Below are positions 32,600-43,050 of a stretch of DNA of 64,000 bases, piece after piece. The stretch comes from Mauremys mutica (lineage: Eukaryota > Chordata > Testudines > Geoemydidae). The translations under genes were made by a program, and so were the position numbers. Where the stretch lies: assembly GCF_020497125.1 (NCBI RefSeq), contig NC_059093.1, positions 23,310,486-23,374,485 of the forward strand. Reading direction: 5' to 3'. Every line of letters starts with the position of its first letter. The first letter of the stretch is position 1. The notes beneath the pieces are model-generated. The model saw only the letters and a program-made list of their open reading frames with translations. It had not been told where the DNA came from and did no database searches.

Positions 32600-33450
32600 T
32601 GTTTACATTAGCCTCTGCACTAGATGTCTGGCAAGTAGCTAACATAATACCGATTTAAAAAAAAAGGCCTCAAGGCAATGCTGGCAATTACAGGCTGGTA
32701 AGCCTAACATCACAATCAGGCAAACTGGCTGAAACTGTGTGCCTGACAATTGTATTCTTTTCTATAGCTCAGGGGTAGTCAATTATTTTTTATCAAGGTC
32801 CAAATATCTTGGTCAAGACGTAGGCAAAGTCCAGTCTCCAGAGAAAATAATAAAATACAGTGCAGTAACAATAATTATAAGTAAATAAGGTTTTGGGGTC
32901 CATTTAAAAACATCTGGTAGTCTGGATTTGGCCCGTGGTCCGCCTATTGACTACCCCTGCTATATATGAATATGTTGAGGAATAGTCAATGGCTTTTGTA
33001 AAGGGAAATCATGTAGAATTCAATCTAGTAAAATTATTTTAAGGTGTCAACAAATATATGCTCAAGGGTGATCCAATAGATATACCTGGACTTTCAGAAG
33101 GTCTTTAGCATGGTCGCTCACCAAAAGGTTCTTAAGCAAACTAAGCAGTCCTGGGATAAGAGGGAAGGTCCTCTTCTAGATCAGTATTAAAATACAGTAA
33201 ACAAAAGGTAGAAATAAGTGGCCAGTTTTCAAATTGGAAAGAGGTAAATAGCGGGGTCCCTCAAGGATCTGTACTGGGACCAGTGCTGTTCAATATATTC
33301 ATAAATGATGTAGAGAACGAGGTAAACAGTGAGTGGCAAAGTTTGTAGACAATATAAAATACTCAAGATTGTTAAGTCCAAAGCTGACTGAAGAGTTACG
33401 AATGGATCTCACAAAACTCAGTGACTGGGCAACAAAATGGCTGATTAAAT
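32600..33450 (+). pseudogene. Old CR1/L3-like RT relic
   Basis: On the plus strand degraded RT text is visible: GGCAATTACAGGCTGGTAAG (GNYR-like motif), and further on GGGGTCCCTCAAGGATCTGTACTGGGACCAGTG ([11 protein letters not shown]) and ATATTCATAAATGATGTAGA (IFINDV). Many stops and frameshifts. A hAT element interrupts it at 32770-32959. It is older than the other LINE copies. Confidence 0.65.
32770..32959. mobile_element. Non-autonomous hAT element
   Basis: Termini CAGGGGTAGTCAATTA and CTATTGACTACCCCTG are inverted. The flanks CTATAGCT (32762-32769) and CTATATAT (32960-32967) match at 6 of 8 positions. Non-coding, 190 bp. Confidence 0.8.
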
Positions 33451-33451
33451 C

Positions 33452-33975
33452 GAACCATAGAATTGTAGGACTGGAAGGGACCCTGGGAGATCTTCTAGTC
33501 CGGTCCCCTGCACTCATGCAGGACTAATTATTACCCAGACCATTCCTGACAGGTGTTTGCCTAACCTGCTCTTAAAAATCTCCAATGATTGAGATTGCAC
33601 AACCTCCCTAGGCAATTTATTCCAGTGCTTAGCCACCTTGACAGGAAGTTTTTTCCTAATGTCCAACCTAATCCACCCTTACCACAATTTAAGCCCATTG
33701 CTTCTTGTTCTATTCTCAGAGGTTAGGAGAATAATTTTCCTCCCTCCTTCTTGTAACAACTTTTTATGTACTTTAAAATTGTTATGTCCCCTTCTCAGTC
33801 TCCATATTAAACAAACCCAAGTTTTTCAATTTTTCCTCATGGGTCATGTTTTTTAGACCTTTAATCATTTTTGCGGCTCTTCTCTGGCCTTTCTCCAATT
33901 TGTCTACATCTTTCCTGAAACGTGGCCCCCAGAACTGGACACAATACTCCAGCTGAGGCTAATCAGCGTGAAACA
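33452..33975 (-). repeat. CR1 3' end (minus)
   Basis: Tail CCATAGAATTGTAGGACTGG at 33455 on the plus strand, then the CR1 3'UTR and the end of ORF2 in reverse (CCAGAACTGGACACAATACTCC near 33930). Broken frames; 5' truncated at about 33975. Confidence 0.8.
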
Positions 33976-34169
33976 GAGCAGAAGAATTACTTCTCGTGTC
34001 TTGCTTACAACACTCCTGGCTAATACAGGTCTGGACTAGAACACTTCAGAAGCGTTCTTCCATTGCAGGATTTGTGTTATAGGTGCAGTCAGAGACCGTA
34101 ACAAAGATCTGGACCCCCAGTATAGTCACGTGGAAAGAGACTGAGGCTGCAATCTACGTGCACAAGACA

Positions 34170-34330
34170 GGCCCAGGTTGGGAGGGGAAACAGAGGCACA
34201 GAGAGGGGAAGTGACTTGCCCAAGGCCACTTAATGGGTCAGTGGCAGAGCTCAGATCAGGGCCCAGCTCCCCTGATTCCCAGTCCAGTGTCCCATCCACC
34301 AGACCCATGCCATCGCCCACATATGTATTG
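34170..34330 (-). repeat. MIR-like CORE-SINE
   Basis: GAGGCACAGAGAGGGGAAGTGACTTGCCCAAGGCCAC followed by CAGTGGCAGAGCT and ending CCATCCACCAGACCC is the reverse complement of a MIR/CORE-SINE body. The family is shared by amniotes, so this is an old insertion. Confidence 0.75.
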
Positions 34331-34499
34331 AGTTTGATCCCTTCTTGTTCCACTCATTCAGGTCACCTTTATGGAAGGGGGGCCTATACGGTCTGAAAAA
34401 ACCCTTCTGGTAGTAGGAAGGTAGCTCCTGGAGGCTCTAGCCAAATGAGGGTCCAGTGTGCTAGTAAGAGACAGTCCCCTCTCTCCAAACAGACAGAGG

Positions 34500-34650
34500 A
34501 TGGAGTATTATCCCCATTTTACAGACAGGAAACTGAGGCCCACAGAGATTAAGTGACTCATCCAAGGTCCCCCCAGGGAGTTTGCGGCAGAGGCAGGAAC
34601 TGAACTTACATCTCCCAAGAGTCAGTCTGTTGCCTTATCTAGAAGCCCAT
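34500..34650 (-). repeat. MIR-like CORE-SINE, second copy
   Basis: ATTATCCCCATTTTACAGAC, then AAACTGAGGC and AAGTGACTCATCCAAGGTC: the same family and orientation as the copy at 34170, with a different 3' part. Confidence 0.75.
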
Positions 34651-35560
34651 GTCCCTAAGCTGTCCCCTAAAGAATGAGAAAGGCCCCAGAGCTCATGTCT
34701 GCACCCCACGCTTTCCAAGATGGCAGCTGAGTTTTCTCTAGCAGCAGCAAGATTGGCTGTTTTAAATGCTATATTTACAATACCCTCTGCCCCAGAGCTT
34801 GTGCCCTGGACCTGTAGCTCCACAAGTACCAACTCCCTTGAGCCAAGGGAACAACTTCATTGGCTGTAAGTGGAACCAGCCACCAGGGGGCACCACACTC
34901 CCACAGCCTACCCAATGGTTACACCCATAGATGAGTGAATCTGATTCCCCCCCTTCACTAAAAATACATCCGCGATCAGCCCCCTCTCCCATGCCAGCAC
35001 AGAAGATGGCCTGGTCCCCACTGAATCCCTCTCACGTATCATGCAGTCCCCCTGCAGATCTGGGTTGGTGGGGTGCTCCCCACACCCATCCCCACAGGTT
35101 CTTTTATGTATGATGTAGGCTCCAGCAATAAAATCCAGACACCTAATCCGAGCTCTCAGGCATCTCTCTTGCCTTTCTGCACTAAGCCTTCAGCCACTTG
35201 GAATTGTCACTTCCTCCCTGAATGGGGTTGTAGTTGATATTCTGCGCATGCCACTGGTAATACCTTTGTCTGATCCTTTGAAGACATTTTGCTGCAGTAA
35301 ATGGAACTTGCGAGGTTTTTTTGAAGTTTTTTTTTTTTGACTGAATGGCTCACTGGAGAGGTGATGGATTGATGGCTCTGGTACCTAGAGTCACCTCTGT
35401 TCCTCTAGAACAGGAGAGCAGCAGGGCCACCCAGCCGCCTCCCCTTAGCCCCCCCATGATTCTCCAATGATGGGCTTCTGTAGATAAATCTCTGATAATT
35501 TTCATATGACTTTACATTGGGCCTCTTCATATAACCCCTTGTACTGGGTCTGTTTTCATG
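34651..35560. other. Intergenic, nothing recognised
   Basis: Unique-looking DNA. No gene, RNA or clear repeat supported. Confidence 0.35.
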
Positions 35561-35599
35561 AAACTTTGATTCAAAGCCTCATATAGAAATCTTGTACTG
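35561..35599 (+). repeat. Left copy of a ~38-bp duplication flanking the CR1 block
   Basis: AACTTTGATTCAAAGCCTCA and the following bases to about 35599 recur at 52438-52476 just after the CR1 tail, with about six mismatches and one indel. The position on both sides of the CR1 suggests a target-site duplication. Confidence 0.6.
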
Positions 35600-36089
35600 A
35601 TGAGCCGCGGCAAACAGCGGAGGCTAACAGAGGGCATTTGCCTGGGATCTGTCCGAGAGAAGGTACGCTAAGTGCTGCATTGGGGGGCTGTGAGGGTGAG
35701 TATCTGAGGGTATGTCTACACTACAAGAGTAGTGTACAAGATTCAACATAAGTCGAATTTGTGGAATCGACCTTACGAAGTCGAATTTGTGTATCCACAC
35801 TAAGGACACTAATTCGACTTTGTGAGTCCACACTAACGGGGCAAGCGTCGACTTTGGAAGTGGTGCACTGTGGGCAGCTATCCCACAGTTCCCGCAGTCC
35901 CCGCTGCCCATTGGAATGCTGGGTAGAGCCCCCAATGCCTGCTGGGGGAAAAAATGTGTCGAGGGTGGTTTTGGGTAACTGTCATCATTGAACCGTCACT
36001 CCCGCCCTCCCTCCCTGAAAGCGCCGGTGGGCAATCTGTTCGCGCACTTTTCTTGTCAGTGACAGCACGGACGCCACAGCACTGTGAGC

Positions 36090-36754
36090 ATGGAGCCCGC
36101 TGCAGTTATGGCCGTTGTCAACTCCTCGCACCTTATGATCCACCTCTTCCACAGTCAGCTGCTGAGAAATCGGGCTACTTTTCAATGGTGCTGCAAGCAC
36201 TGGTGGACCATAGGGGACGTTTTACCAACATCAATGTCGGGTGGCCGGGCAAGGTTCATGACGCGCGTGTTTTCAGGAACTGTGGTCTGTTTAGACACCT
36301 GCAGGAAGGTAGTTTCTTCCTGGACCACAAAATAACTGTTGGGGATGTGCAGATGCCTATAGTGATCCTCGGGGACCCAGCCTACCCGCTAATGCCCTGC
36401 CTCATGAAGCCCTTGGACACTGACAAGGAACTCTTCAACTACCAGCTGAGCAAGTGCAGAATGGTGGTGGAGTGTGCTTTCGGATGTCTCAAGGGGAGAT
36501 GGCGAAGCTTACTGACTGGCTCGGATCTCAGCGAAACCAATATCCCCATTGTTATTGCAGCTTGCTGTGTGCTCCACAGTCTCTGTGAGAGCAAGGGGGA
36601 GACCTTTATGGCGGGATGGGAGGTTGAGGCAAATCGCCTGGCTGCTGATTACGCTCAGCCTGACACCCGTGCGATTAGAAGAGCCCAGCGGGAAGCGCTG
36701 TGCATCCGGGAGGCTTTGAAACCTAGGTTCCTCAGCGAGCAGCGTGACCTGTGA
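36090..36754 (+). pseudogene. Harbinger DDE transposase, N-terminal half deleted
   Basis: From about 36165 the frame 35954-36754 encodes the C-terminal half of a HARBI1-type DDE_Tnp_4 transposase: YFSMVLQALVDHRGRFTNIN, GWPGKVHDARVFRN (second catalytic Asp), VILGDPAYPLMPCLMKP and CRMVVECAFGCLKGRWRSL (Glu region). The likely start ATG at 36090 (MEPAAVMAVVNSS) is in a different frame. The roughly 150-200 residues expected between them, including the helix-turn-helix and the first catalytic Asp (DGTH-type), are missing. The junction lies near 36110-36165. An AATAAA follows at about 36880. The copy cannot encode an active transposase. Confidence 0.85.
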
Positions 36755-37099
36755 CTGTTCAGTTTCTTTACAGAGAAGCTGAACCTGCCCCTGTTTCTTT
36801 ACCCAGTTACTGTTGACTATCCTCTGCAGTTACATACCCCGTTCACCCCGTTTCCCCCACTTCCAACACACGTGTAAAAATAAAATACATGTTCCATTGT
36901 TACTTAACAAAGGTTTCTTTATTAATGACTTTGCGTTAAAAGGGTTGAAACTGGGACGCAGACTGTGCTGGGTAGGGTGTGCGGTGATGTAAAGACCACC
37001 TCTAAACTCGAGGAATGACAGGCTCCTGCTCCTAGAGCGGTCCGCAGTGCCGGACTGGTTGTTTCAACGGAGCCTGCCATCCCTCCTTTTTGGGACTCT

Positions 37100-37245
37100 G
37101 TGTGCGGGGGCTATGTGACCTTGTGGCGGAGGAGGACGGACACAGATTCCTCTGCTGCGTGGCTCTGTGGTCCAGGACAAGGACCACTGCATAAGATCTG
37201 TAACCGCCCTCCCCCGCTACAAAGTCACGTACCCCCACACCCACA
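37100..37245. repeat. Imperfect inverted repeat in Harbinger 3' region
   Basis: The arm at about 37103-37148 (GGGGGCTATGTGACCTTGTG and following) is matched, inverted, by about 37193-37240. A third copy, in direct orientation to the first, forms the end of Myb exon 2 at 37625-37670. This points to local duplication and inversion. Confidence 0.5.
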
Positions 37246-37525
37246 CAGAACCTGGAAACCACCTCCCATACCGACCACGGTGCCTACTGACTGCACTGTG
37301 TGTGTGACCTGCTGCTGATCCTGCCACCGTGTCTGTACCCTGGTAAAGGTGACTGTCCTATGCAATTACCAACCCCCTTCCCCACCCCTCCCTTCAAACA
37401 CAGTCTTCTGTAAAAAAAACATGAGGGAAACAGTAATTAACAGCAAAGTATTTTTAATAATTAACTAGACAGTTAGGGGATGAAACTGGGATGGGGTTTG
37501 GGTGAGTCAGTAAGAGAAGGACTTC

Positions 37526-37983
37526 TCAAAATTTAGGGTATGAGAGTTTTTGGGTACTTGAGCACTCTGCTGGGGTGCAGTGACTGTTTTCACAGCCCCT
37601 GGCGCCCCTCCTTCTGGTTATTTTGGATGAGGGGGGTATGGGACTTTGTGGCGGGGGAGGGCGGTTGCAGATACACTGCAGGGGGGCTCTGTCCTCCTGC
37701 CTGCGGTCCTGCAGAACATCCAGCGTGTCCGTTTGCTCCCTCATTAGTCCAAGCAGCATTTGAGTCACCTGCTTCTCTTCCTCACGCCACCTCTCCTCCC
37801 GTTCGCTGTGTGAGCGCTGGCACAGAGAGAGGGTCTCCCTCCACTGGCTCTGCTGGTCCGCCTCGGCTCGGGAGCAGCCCATAAGTTCAGTGAACATCTC
37901 GTCCCGTGTCTTTTTCTTTCGCCGCCTAATCTTTGCCAGCCTCTGTGAGGGGGATGCTGTGGCAGGTCTGGAGACAGTCGAAG
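37526..37983 (-). CDS. Harbinger Myb/SANT-like protein, exon 2
   Basis: The acceptor CACACAG at 37984-37990 joins exon 1 in frame (a Gly/Ala codon spans the junction). The exon encodes TVSRPATASPSQRLAKIRRR and a coiled-coil, Arg/Glu-rich tail, ending SSTQKLSYPKF. Exons 1 and 2 together give about 346 codons with no stop. This gene is intact although the transposase is not. An intron of about 2 kb holds the BEN-like exon and degenerate repeats. Confidence 0.75.
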
Positions 37984-38439
37984 CTGTGTGATGGGAAAAA
38001 GGGAGTGAATTCCTTGCAAAGATACATTTCTGCGAACAATGAACACAGTCTAGTCTGTCTCTGTGAACAAGACCATGCACAGCACCTGTCTCGTGCGCAC
38101 TCCTGCTCCAGGCAATCTGGAAGGCATAAACTCTGCCCCTGTTCCACCCCATCGCAATCTCCCCCGACCCTTGGAATTCTGGGTTGAGATCCCAGTGCCC
38201 GATGGGTCAAAAATCATTGTCACGGGTGGTTCTGGGTAAATGTCGTCAGTCATTCCTTCCTCCGGGAAAGCAACGGCAGACAATCATTTCGAGCCCGTTT
38301 TCCCTGGATTACCCTGGCAGACGCCATAGCGTGGCAACCATGGAGCCTGTTTTGCCTTTTGTCACTGTCACCGTATGTGTACTAGATGCTGCGGACAGAG
38401 GCGATTCAGCAGCGCTACACAGCAGCATTCCTTTGCTTT

Positions 38440-39240
38440 TGCATGACAGCAGAGATGGTTATCAGCCATATTGTACCATCTACCATGCCATTGTAAATTG
38501 GCAATGTGATGACGGTTACCAGTCCTTCTGCACTATACCTTCTGCTGCTGTCATAGGTGCCCCTGGCCGAGATCAGCCGGGGGCACAAAAGATAAAACTG
38601 GGAATGACTCCCCGAGTCAATCCCTCCTTTATGGTATCTAAAAATAGAATCAGTCCTGCCTAGAATATGAAGCAAGTGTACTAGGGTTGCAGTGTATCAG
38701 AGAACTAGAGAGCACAGCCGCTCCATGTCAGATCATGCAGGAATGATGAGCCACATGCCATTCACAGGGGGTGCCCCTGCAACAACCCCACCTGTTGCTT
38801 CCCTCCTCTCCCAGCCTTCCTGGGCTACCGTTGCAGTGTCCCCCCATTTGCGTGCTGAAGTAATAAAGAATGCAGGAATAAGAAACAGTGACTTGTTAGT
38901 GAAATGAAATGAGGGGAAGGCAGCCTCCAGCTGCTATGATAATCCAGACAGGACATTAAGCAGTGTGGGGGAGAGGAGACCAGCATCCTGCTGCTATGAT
39001 AGTCCAGGCAGTACAGAATCTTTTCTTTACACATGAAGGGCGGGGGCTGATGGAGCTCAGCCCCCTGTTGCTATGATGAAGACGGTTAGCAGGCCGTCTA
39101 CTTATGGGCTGATGACGAGGACGGATAGCAGTCCTACTGCACTACACCATCTACCGCAAGGCTGATGATGACGACGGATATCAGTCATATTGCACCGTCA
39201 GCCACCCATGAGGCGGGGGGGGGAGGATGCTACAGTACAG
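38440..39240 (+). repeat. Degenerate internal repeats of the Harbinger element
   Basis: Repeated units contain GACGGATATCAGTCATATTG, CACCATCTACC and GGCTGATGATGA-like words (near 38455, 38510, 39080, 39120 and 39170) and GCTGCTATGATARTCCAG (38930 and 38990). They do not form a gene. Confidence 0.55.
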
Positions 39241-39634
39241 TGCCGCAGCATCGCGTCTACCAGCAGCATTCAGTACACATAGGGTGACATTTAAAAGAGT
39301 CAAGAGATGATTTTTTTTCCTTTTCCTTCTGGGGGTGGGGGGTGGGGGTACATTGACGAGCTATGCCCTGAACCACCGCGGACAATGTATTTGACCGTAC
39401 AGGTATTGGGAGCTCAGCCAAGAATGCAAATGCTTTTCGGAGACTGCAGGAACTGTGGGATAGCTTGCGTCCTCAGTCCCCCCTCCCTCCCTCCATGAGC
39501 GTCCATTTGACTCTTTGGCTTTCCGTTTCGCTTGTCACGCAGCAGCGTGCTGAGTCTCTGCTACGCCATCTGTCTGGAGATTTTTTAAAAATACTTTGGA
39601 CCAGGCGTAACATTACAGTAATTCCCCTAATTAG

Positions 39635-39937
39635 ATGCGGGAGTTGCCGAGCAAGATCACCCTGAGGAGGGTCACTGAAGGAGATAGAGAGCGCATGCTG
39701 CGTGAAAGCCAGCACAAACCAGGGGCCTATGCTGCCATGCTCGTGGAGGCAATGCTCCCAGAATACCTCATGAAAGCCTGGCGCGGAAAAGTGTGCTACC
39801 ACGGAGCACCCAATAAGGCAGCTCTCCCCAGGAACCTCCTGCGGAGGCTTTTCGATTACCTCCAGGAGAGCTTCGTGGAGATCTCCCAGGAGGATTTCTG
39901 TTCTATCCCCATATATATAGACCTCCTTTTCACATAG
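39635..39937 (+). CDS. Unidentified ORF inside the Harbinger element, BEN-like?
   Basis: 100 codons on the plus strand, antisense to the Myb intron, starting right after CCCCTAATTAG, which could be an acceptor. Text such as YAAMLVEAMLPEYLMKAWRG and PRNLLRRLFDYLQESF has the look of a BEN domain (C-terminal helices), but I am not sure. It may be a third product of the element or a captured host exon. Confidence 0.4.
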   Translation: MRELPSKITLRRVTEGDRERMLRESQHKPGAYAAMLVEAMLPEYLMKAWRGKVCYHGAPNKAALPRNLLRRLFDYLQESFVEISQEDFCSIPIYIDLLFT

Positions 39938-39989
39938 TTCAGATTCCTGTTACATTAATAATAAAAGTTTACATGTTTAAAGCACTTAC

Positions 39990-40572
39990 CGACTGATCCT
40001 TCCCCTGATTCAGGGTCCAGGGTAACTGCTGGGGAGGGTTGGTAGGGGATCTCCGTGAGGGTGATGAAGTGATGAAGAGGGTGGCTGTCGGGGAAACCAG
40101 CGTTGTAAGCGCTGTCGCCTGCCTCGTCCTCCAGAAACCCTTCCTCATCTTCCCCGTCCGCGAACATCGCCGAGGAACTGGCCGTCGACACTATCCCATC
40201 GTCGGAGTCCACGGTCACTGGTGGGGCAGTTGTGGCAGACCCACCGAGAATGGCATGCAGTGCCTCGTAGAAGCGGCATGTCTGGGGCTGGGCTCCGGAG
40301 CGTCCGTTTGCCGCTTTGGTCTTCTGGTAGCCTTGTCTCAGGTCCTTGATGTTCACGCGGCACTGTGTTGCATCCCGGCTGTATCCTCTGTCTCGCATGG
40401 CTTTGGAGACCTTCTCGTAGGTCTTTGCATTCCGTTTTTTGGAGCGCAGCTCCGAAAGCACAGACTCCTCACCCCACACACTGATCAGATCCAAGACTTC
40501 CCGGTCAGTCCATGCTGGGGCCTTCTTTCTATTCAGAGATTGCATGGACTCCTCTGCTGGAGAGCTCTGCAT
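39990..40572 (-). CDS. Harbinger Myb/SANT-like protein, exon 1
   Basis: From the ATG at 40572 (MQSSPAEESMQSLNRKKAPA) through the trihelix Myb/SANT-like domain: APAWTDREVLDLISVWGEES (first Trp), then VSKAMRDRGYSRDATQCRVN and DLRQGYQKTKAANGRSG. An acidic linker follows. A clean donor (CAGTCG|GTAAGT) closes the exon at 39990. In PIF/Harbinger the Myb-like partner binds the termini and helps the transposase enter the nucleus. I chose this Met because sequence upstream of it is in the TIR-proximal UTR. Confidence 0.82.
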
Positions 40573-41039
40573 CGTTGCTGGTGCTGCTGAGCTCGCCACG
40601 ATGTCCAACCAGGAAATGAGATTCAAACTGGCCAGACAGGAAAAGGAATTCAAATTTTCCCGGGGCTTTTCTTGTGTGGCTGGTCAGAACATACAAGCTC
40701 GGACTGCTGTCCAGAGCGTCAACAGAGTGGTGCACTGTGGGATAGCTCCCGGAGCTACTAAGGTTGATTTCCGTCCACACCTAGCCTAATTCGACATAGC
40801 CATGTCGAATTTGGCACTACTCCCCTCGTCAGGGAGGAGTACAGATTTCGAACTAAAGAGCCCTCTAGGTCGAACTAATTAGCTTCCTGGTGTGGACGGG
40901 TGCACGGTTAAGTCGAATTAATGCTACTAAATTTGACATAAACTCCTAGTGTAGACCAGGCCTGAGTGTCTGCTGCTGGGATAGTTTGTCAGTTTGACCG
41001 TGTGCTTGACTGTTTGTTTGAAAAGTGTGAATTGGGAGT

Positions 41040-41869
41040 TGTCATAAACAGTTGGTTAAGGGTTAAGGTCTCTTTTACCTGTAAAGGGTTAACAAGCAGT
41101 ACCTGAGGAACACCTGACCAGAGGACCAATCAGGGACAAGATAATTTCAAATCTCTGTGGAGGGAAGTTTTTTTCCTGTGTTCTTTGTTTTTTAGTTGAG
41201 TTCTCTTTGGGATCTAAGAGAATCCAGACATCTTAATCAAGTCCTCCCAGGTTTCTGCAGTACTTTTAATCTATTCAGTCTAGTGAGTATTAGAAAGGCG
41301 TACTAGTATTATAAGTTTATTTCTACATTTGCAATTGTGTGTTTTGCTCAAGGAATATCTTTATTTCTGTTCTAGCTACTTTGCTTTTACTGAGAAAGAA
41401 AGGGGGAGGGGGAATTCTCTCCAGGTTTATAGGTTAGACTCTGTGTATTGTTCCATCCTGGTATTACAGAGATAGTGTACTTTCTTTTTGTTCTTTTAAT
41501 AAATTCTTTTCTTTCCTTTGGACTTGGTTAATTCCTTCTCTTGTGGAAATTCAGGGGAAGGGGAGGGGGGAAGAGTGAGTTCCTCCTGGGGTTGATTCAC
41601 GGAGTTGAATCGGTGTGTATCTCTCCGGAGTAGGCTAGGAGAGAGAGGGAGGGGGGAAGTGGGCTGCTTCCCTCTGTGCTGAGATTCAGGGAGATTGAAT
41701 CTGTGTTCCCCAGGGAGAGTTTTGGGGGAACAGGCAGTGTGTTATCCACTTTAAACGTAACTGGTGGCAGCGAAAACCAGATCTAAACTAGGATTTTAGT
41801 TTAGAGGAGTCCATGCAGGTCCCCATCTTGGAACCCAACAGCTCCAAGTGGGGGAGAAGACCTATGACA
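41040..41869 (+). repeat. 5' LTR
   Basis: 830 bp, TG...CA termini. AATAAA at 41498-41503 is the likely polyadenylation signal. The matching 3' LTR is at 47115-47945. By eye they differ at about a dozen positions, mostly transitions. Confidence 0.92.
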
Positions 41870-42345
41870 TGGTGAGCAGCGGTGACGGATTTTTACGAAC
41901 CAGAGAGCTTTAAGAGCTATTCTCTCCTAAGCAGGAATGCAGACTAGAAGGGAAAGATACCCTGAAGGCAAACCGACAAGGTTTTTCTAACAAGGGATTG
42001 TTAGAAGGAATTTTCAGCTAGGCTGGCTGGAGGGAATGAGGTTTTTCTAACAAGGCTTTTGTTAGAAGAGACCCCTACTGAGAGGTACTTAGAATTTGCA
42101 AGAGGCACTTGCTAGACCGGTTTGTCTAGTTCTTGTGAGTCAGGAGAGGGAAAAATTTTTTTTTCTTCTCTCGGTCAAAAGCACAGTGAGTAACTGTGAA
42201 CAAGCAACATAAGCATCACACAATTGCAAATCAAAAGCTTTTGTTTCTTTCTATTCAGTCGCGAGTAGACAGGGTAGGAATTGGGAAGCAAGCAACCCAA
42301 TTCCCTGACTGCAGAGGGGTGTGGCCAGCACCAGAAGGCACAAAC
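41870..42345 (+). other. Retrotransposon leader before gag
   Basis: Non-coding leader starting TGGTGAGCAGCGGTGACGG, whose TGG could be the start of the tRNA primer site; I could not assign a tRNA. AACAAGG-containing segments repeat near 41980 and 42040. Confidence 0.5.
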
Positions 42346-43050
42346 ATGAGTGGCAATGATACAGTTGACAAACTGGAACTTGCTAGGTTGCAAATAGACC
42401 TAGTTAATGCAGAGAAGGCCAGGGAGGAAGCTACCCACAAGAGAGAGATGGAGAAACGAGAGGCTGACCAACAGGCCAAAGAAGCTGACCACAAGAGGGA
42501 GATGGAGAAACTACAAGCCAGAGAGGCTGACCACAAAACAGAGATGGAAAAGCAAGAGGCTAACCACAGGAGACAAATGGAGTTAAAAGAGAAAGACCTG
42601 GAATTAGCCAGGGCTAACCCAACTGTTCCAGCCCAACCCAACAACCCTTCTCCAGGCACTGTTCCCCACCCCAAGATATTTCCCACCTACAGGGCAGGTG
42701 ATGACACTGAGGCCTTCTTGGAAAATTTTGAAAGAACCTGCCATGGGTACAGCATCCCTGAAGACCAGTACATGATAGAGCTGAGGCCACGGCTCAGTGG
42801 ACCCTTAGCAGAAATGGCAGCCGAAATGCCTAAGGAAAACATGAACAATTATAACCTGTTTCAAACAAAGGCCAGAATCAGGATGGGGCTAACACCTGAA
42901 CATGCCCGTCGGCGGTTCAGAGCCCTAAAATGGAAACCAGATGGGTCATTCCCCAGACACACCTACTACATTAGGAAGAATTGGAATGCCTGGATGTCAG
43001 GACTAAAGATTCAATCTCTAGAAGACCTGTCCCACCTGAACAGTTCTTAG
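42346..43050 (+). pseudogene. Gag, N-terminal part (coiled coil and SCAN-like capsid)
   Basis: From the ATG at 42346 a Glu/Lys-rich coiled coil (about residues 8-90) is followed by a capsid-type domain: IFPTYRAGDDTEAFLENFER, then LRPRLSGPLAEMAAEMP and TPEHARRRFRALKW. These match the pattern of SCAN domains, which are known to derive from Gmr1-like capsids. The frame ends at 43050, short of the end of the capsid. Its continuation (PPEQFLDGVPEEIEWYI) lies in the -1 frame from about 43030, so a small indel broke gag. I saw no slippery heptamer that would suggest programmed frameshifting. Confidence 0.82.

Larger units (their letters stand above)
35708..40962. mobile_element. PIF/Harbinger transposon, internally deleted
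   Basis: Left end GGGTATGTCTACACTA and right end TAGTGTAGACCAGGCC are imperfect inverted repeats, flanked by TGA on both sides (35705-35707 and 40963-40965). PIF/Harbinger makes a 3-bp duplication, usually TWA. The element carries a plus-strand DDE transposase remnant and a minus-strand Myb/SANT-like gene, the two proteins typical of the superfamily. Three related upstream segments near 35940-36100, 38190-38350 and 39380-39560 share ACGCCACAGC / GACGCCATAGCGTGG-like text and suggest internal duplication of promoter regions. Confidence 0.9.

Noticed and set aside
40039..40590. 183-codon plus-strand ORF
   Set aside because: It is the antisense shadow of the Myb/SANT-like exon 1.
42980..43050. 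Programmed -1 frameshift in gag
   Set aside because: The break falls inside the capsid domain rather than between domains, and no slippery heptamer is visible. A simple indel is more likely.
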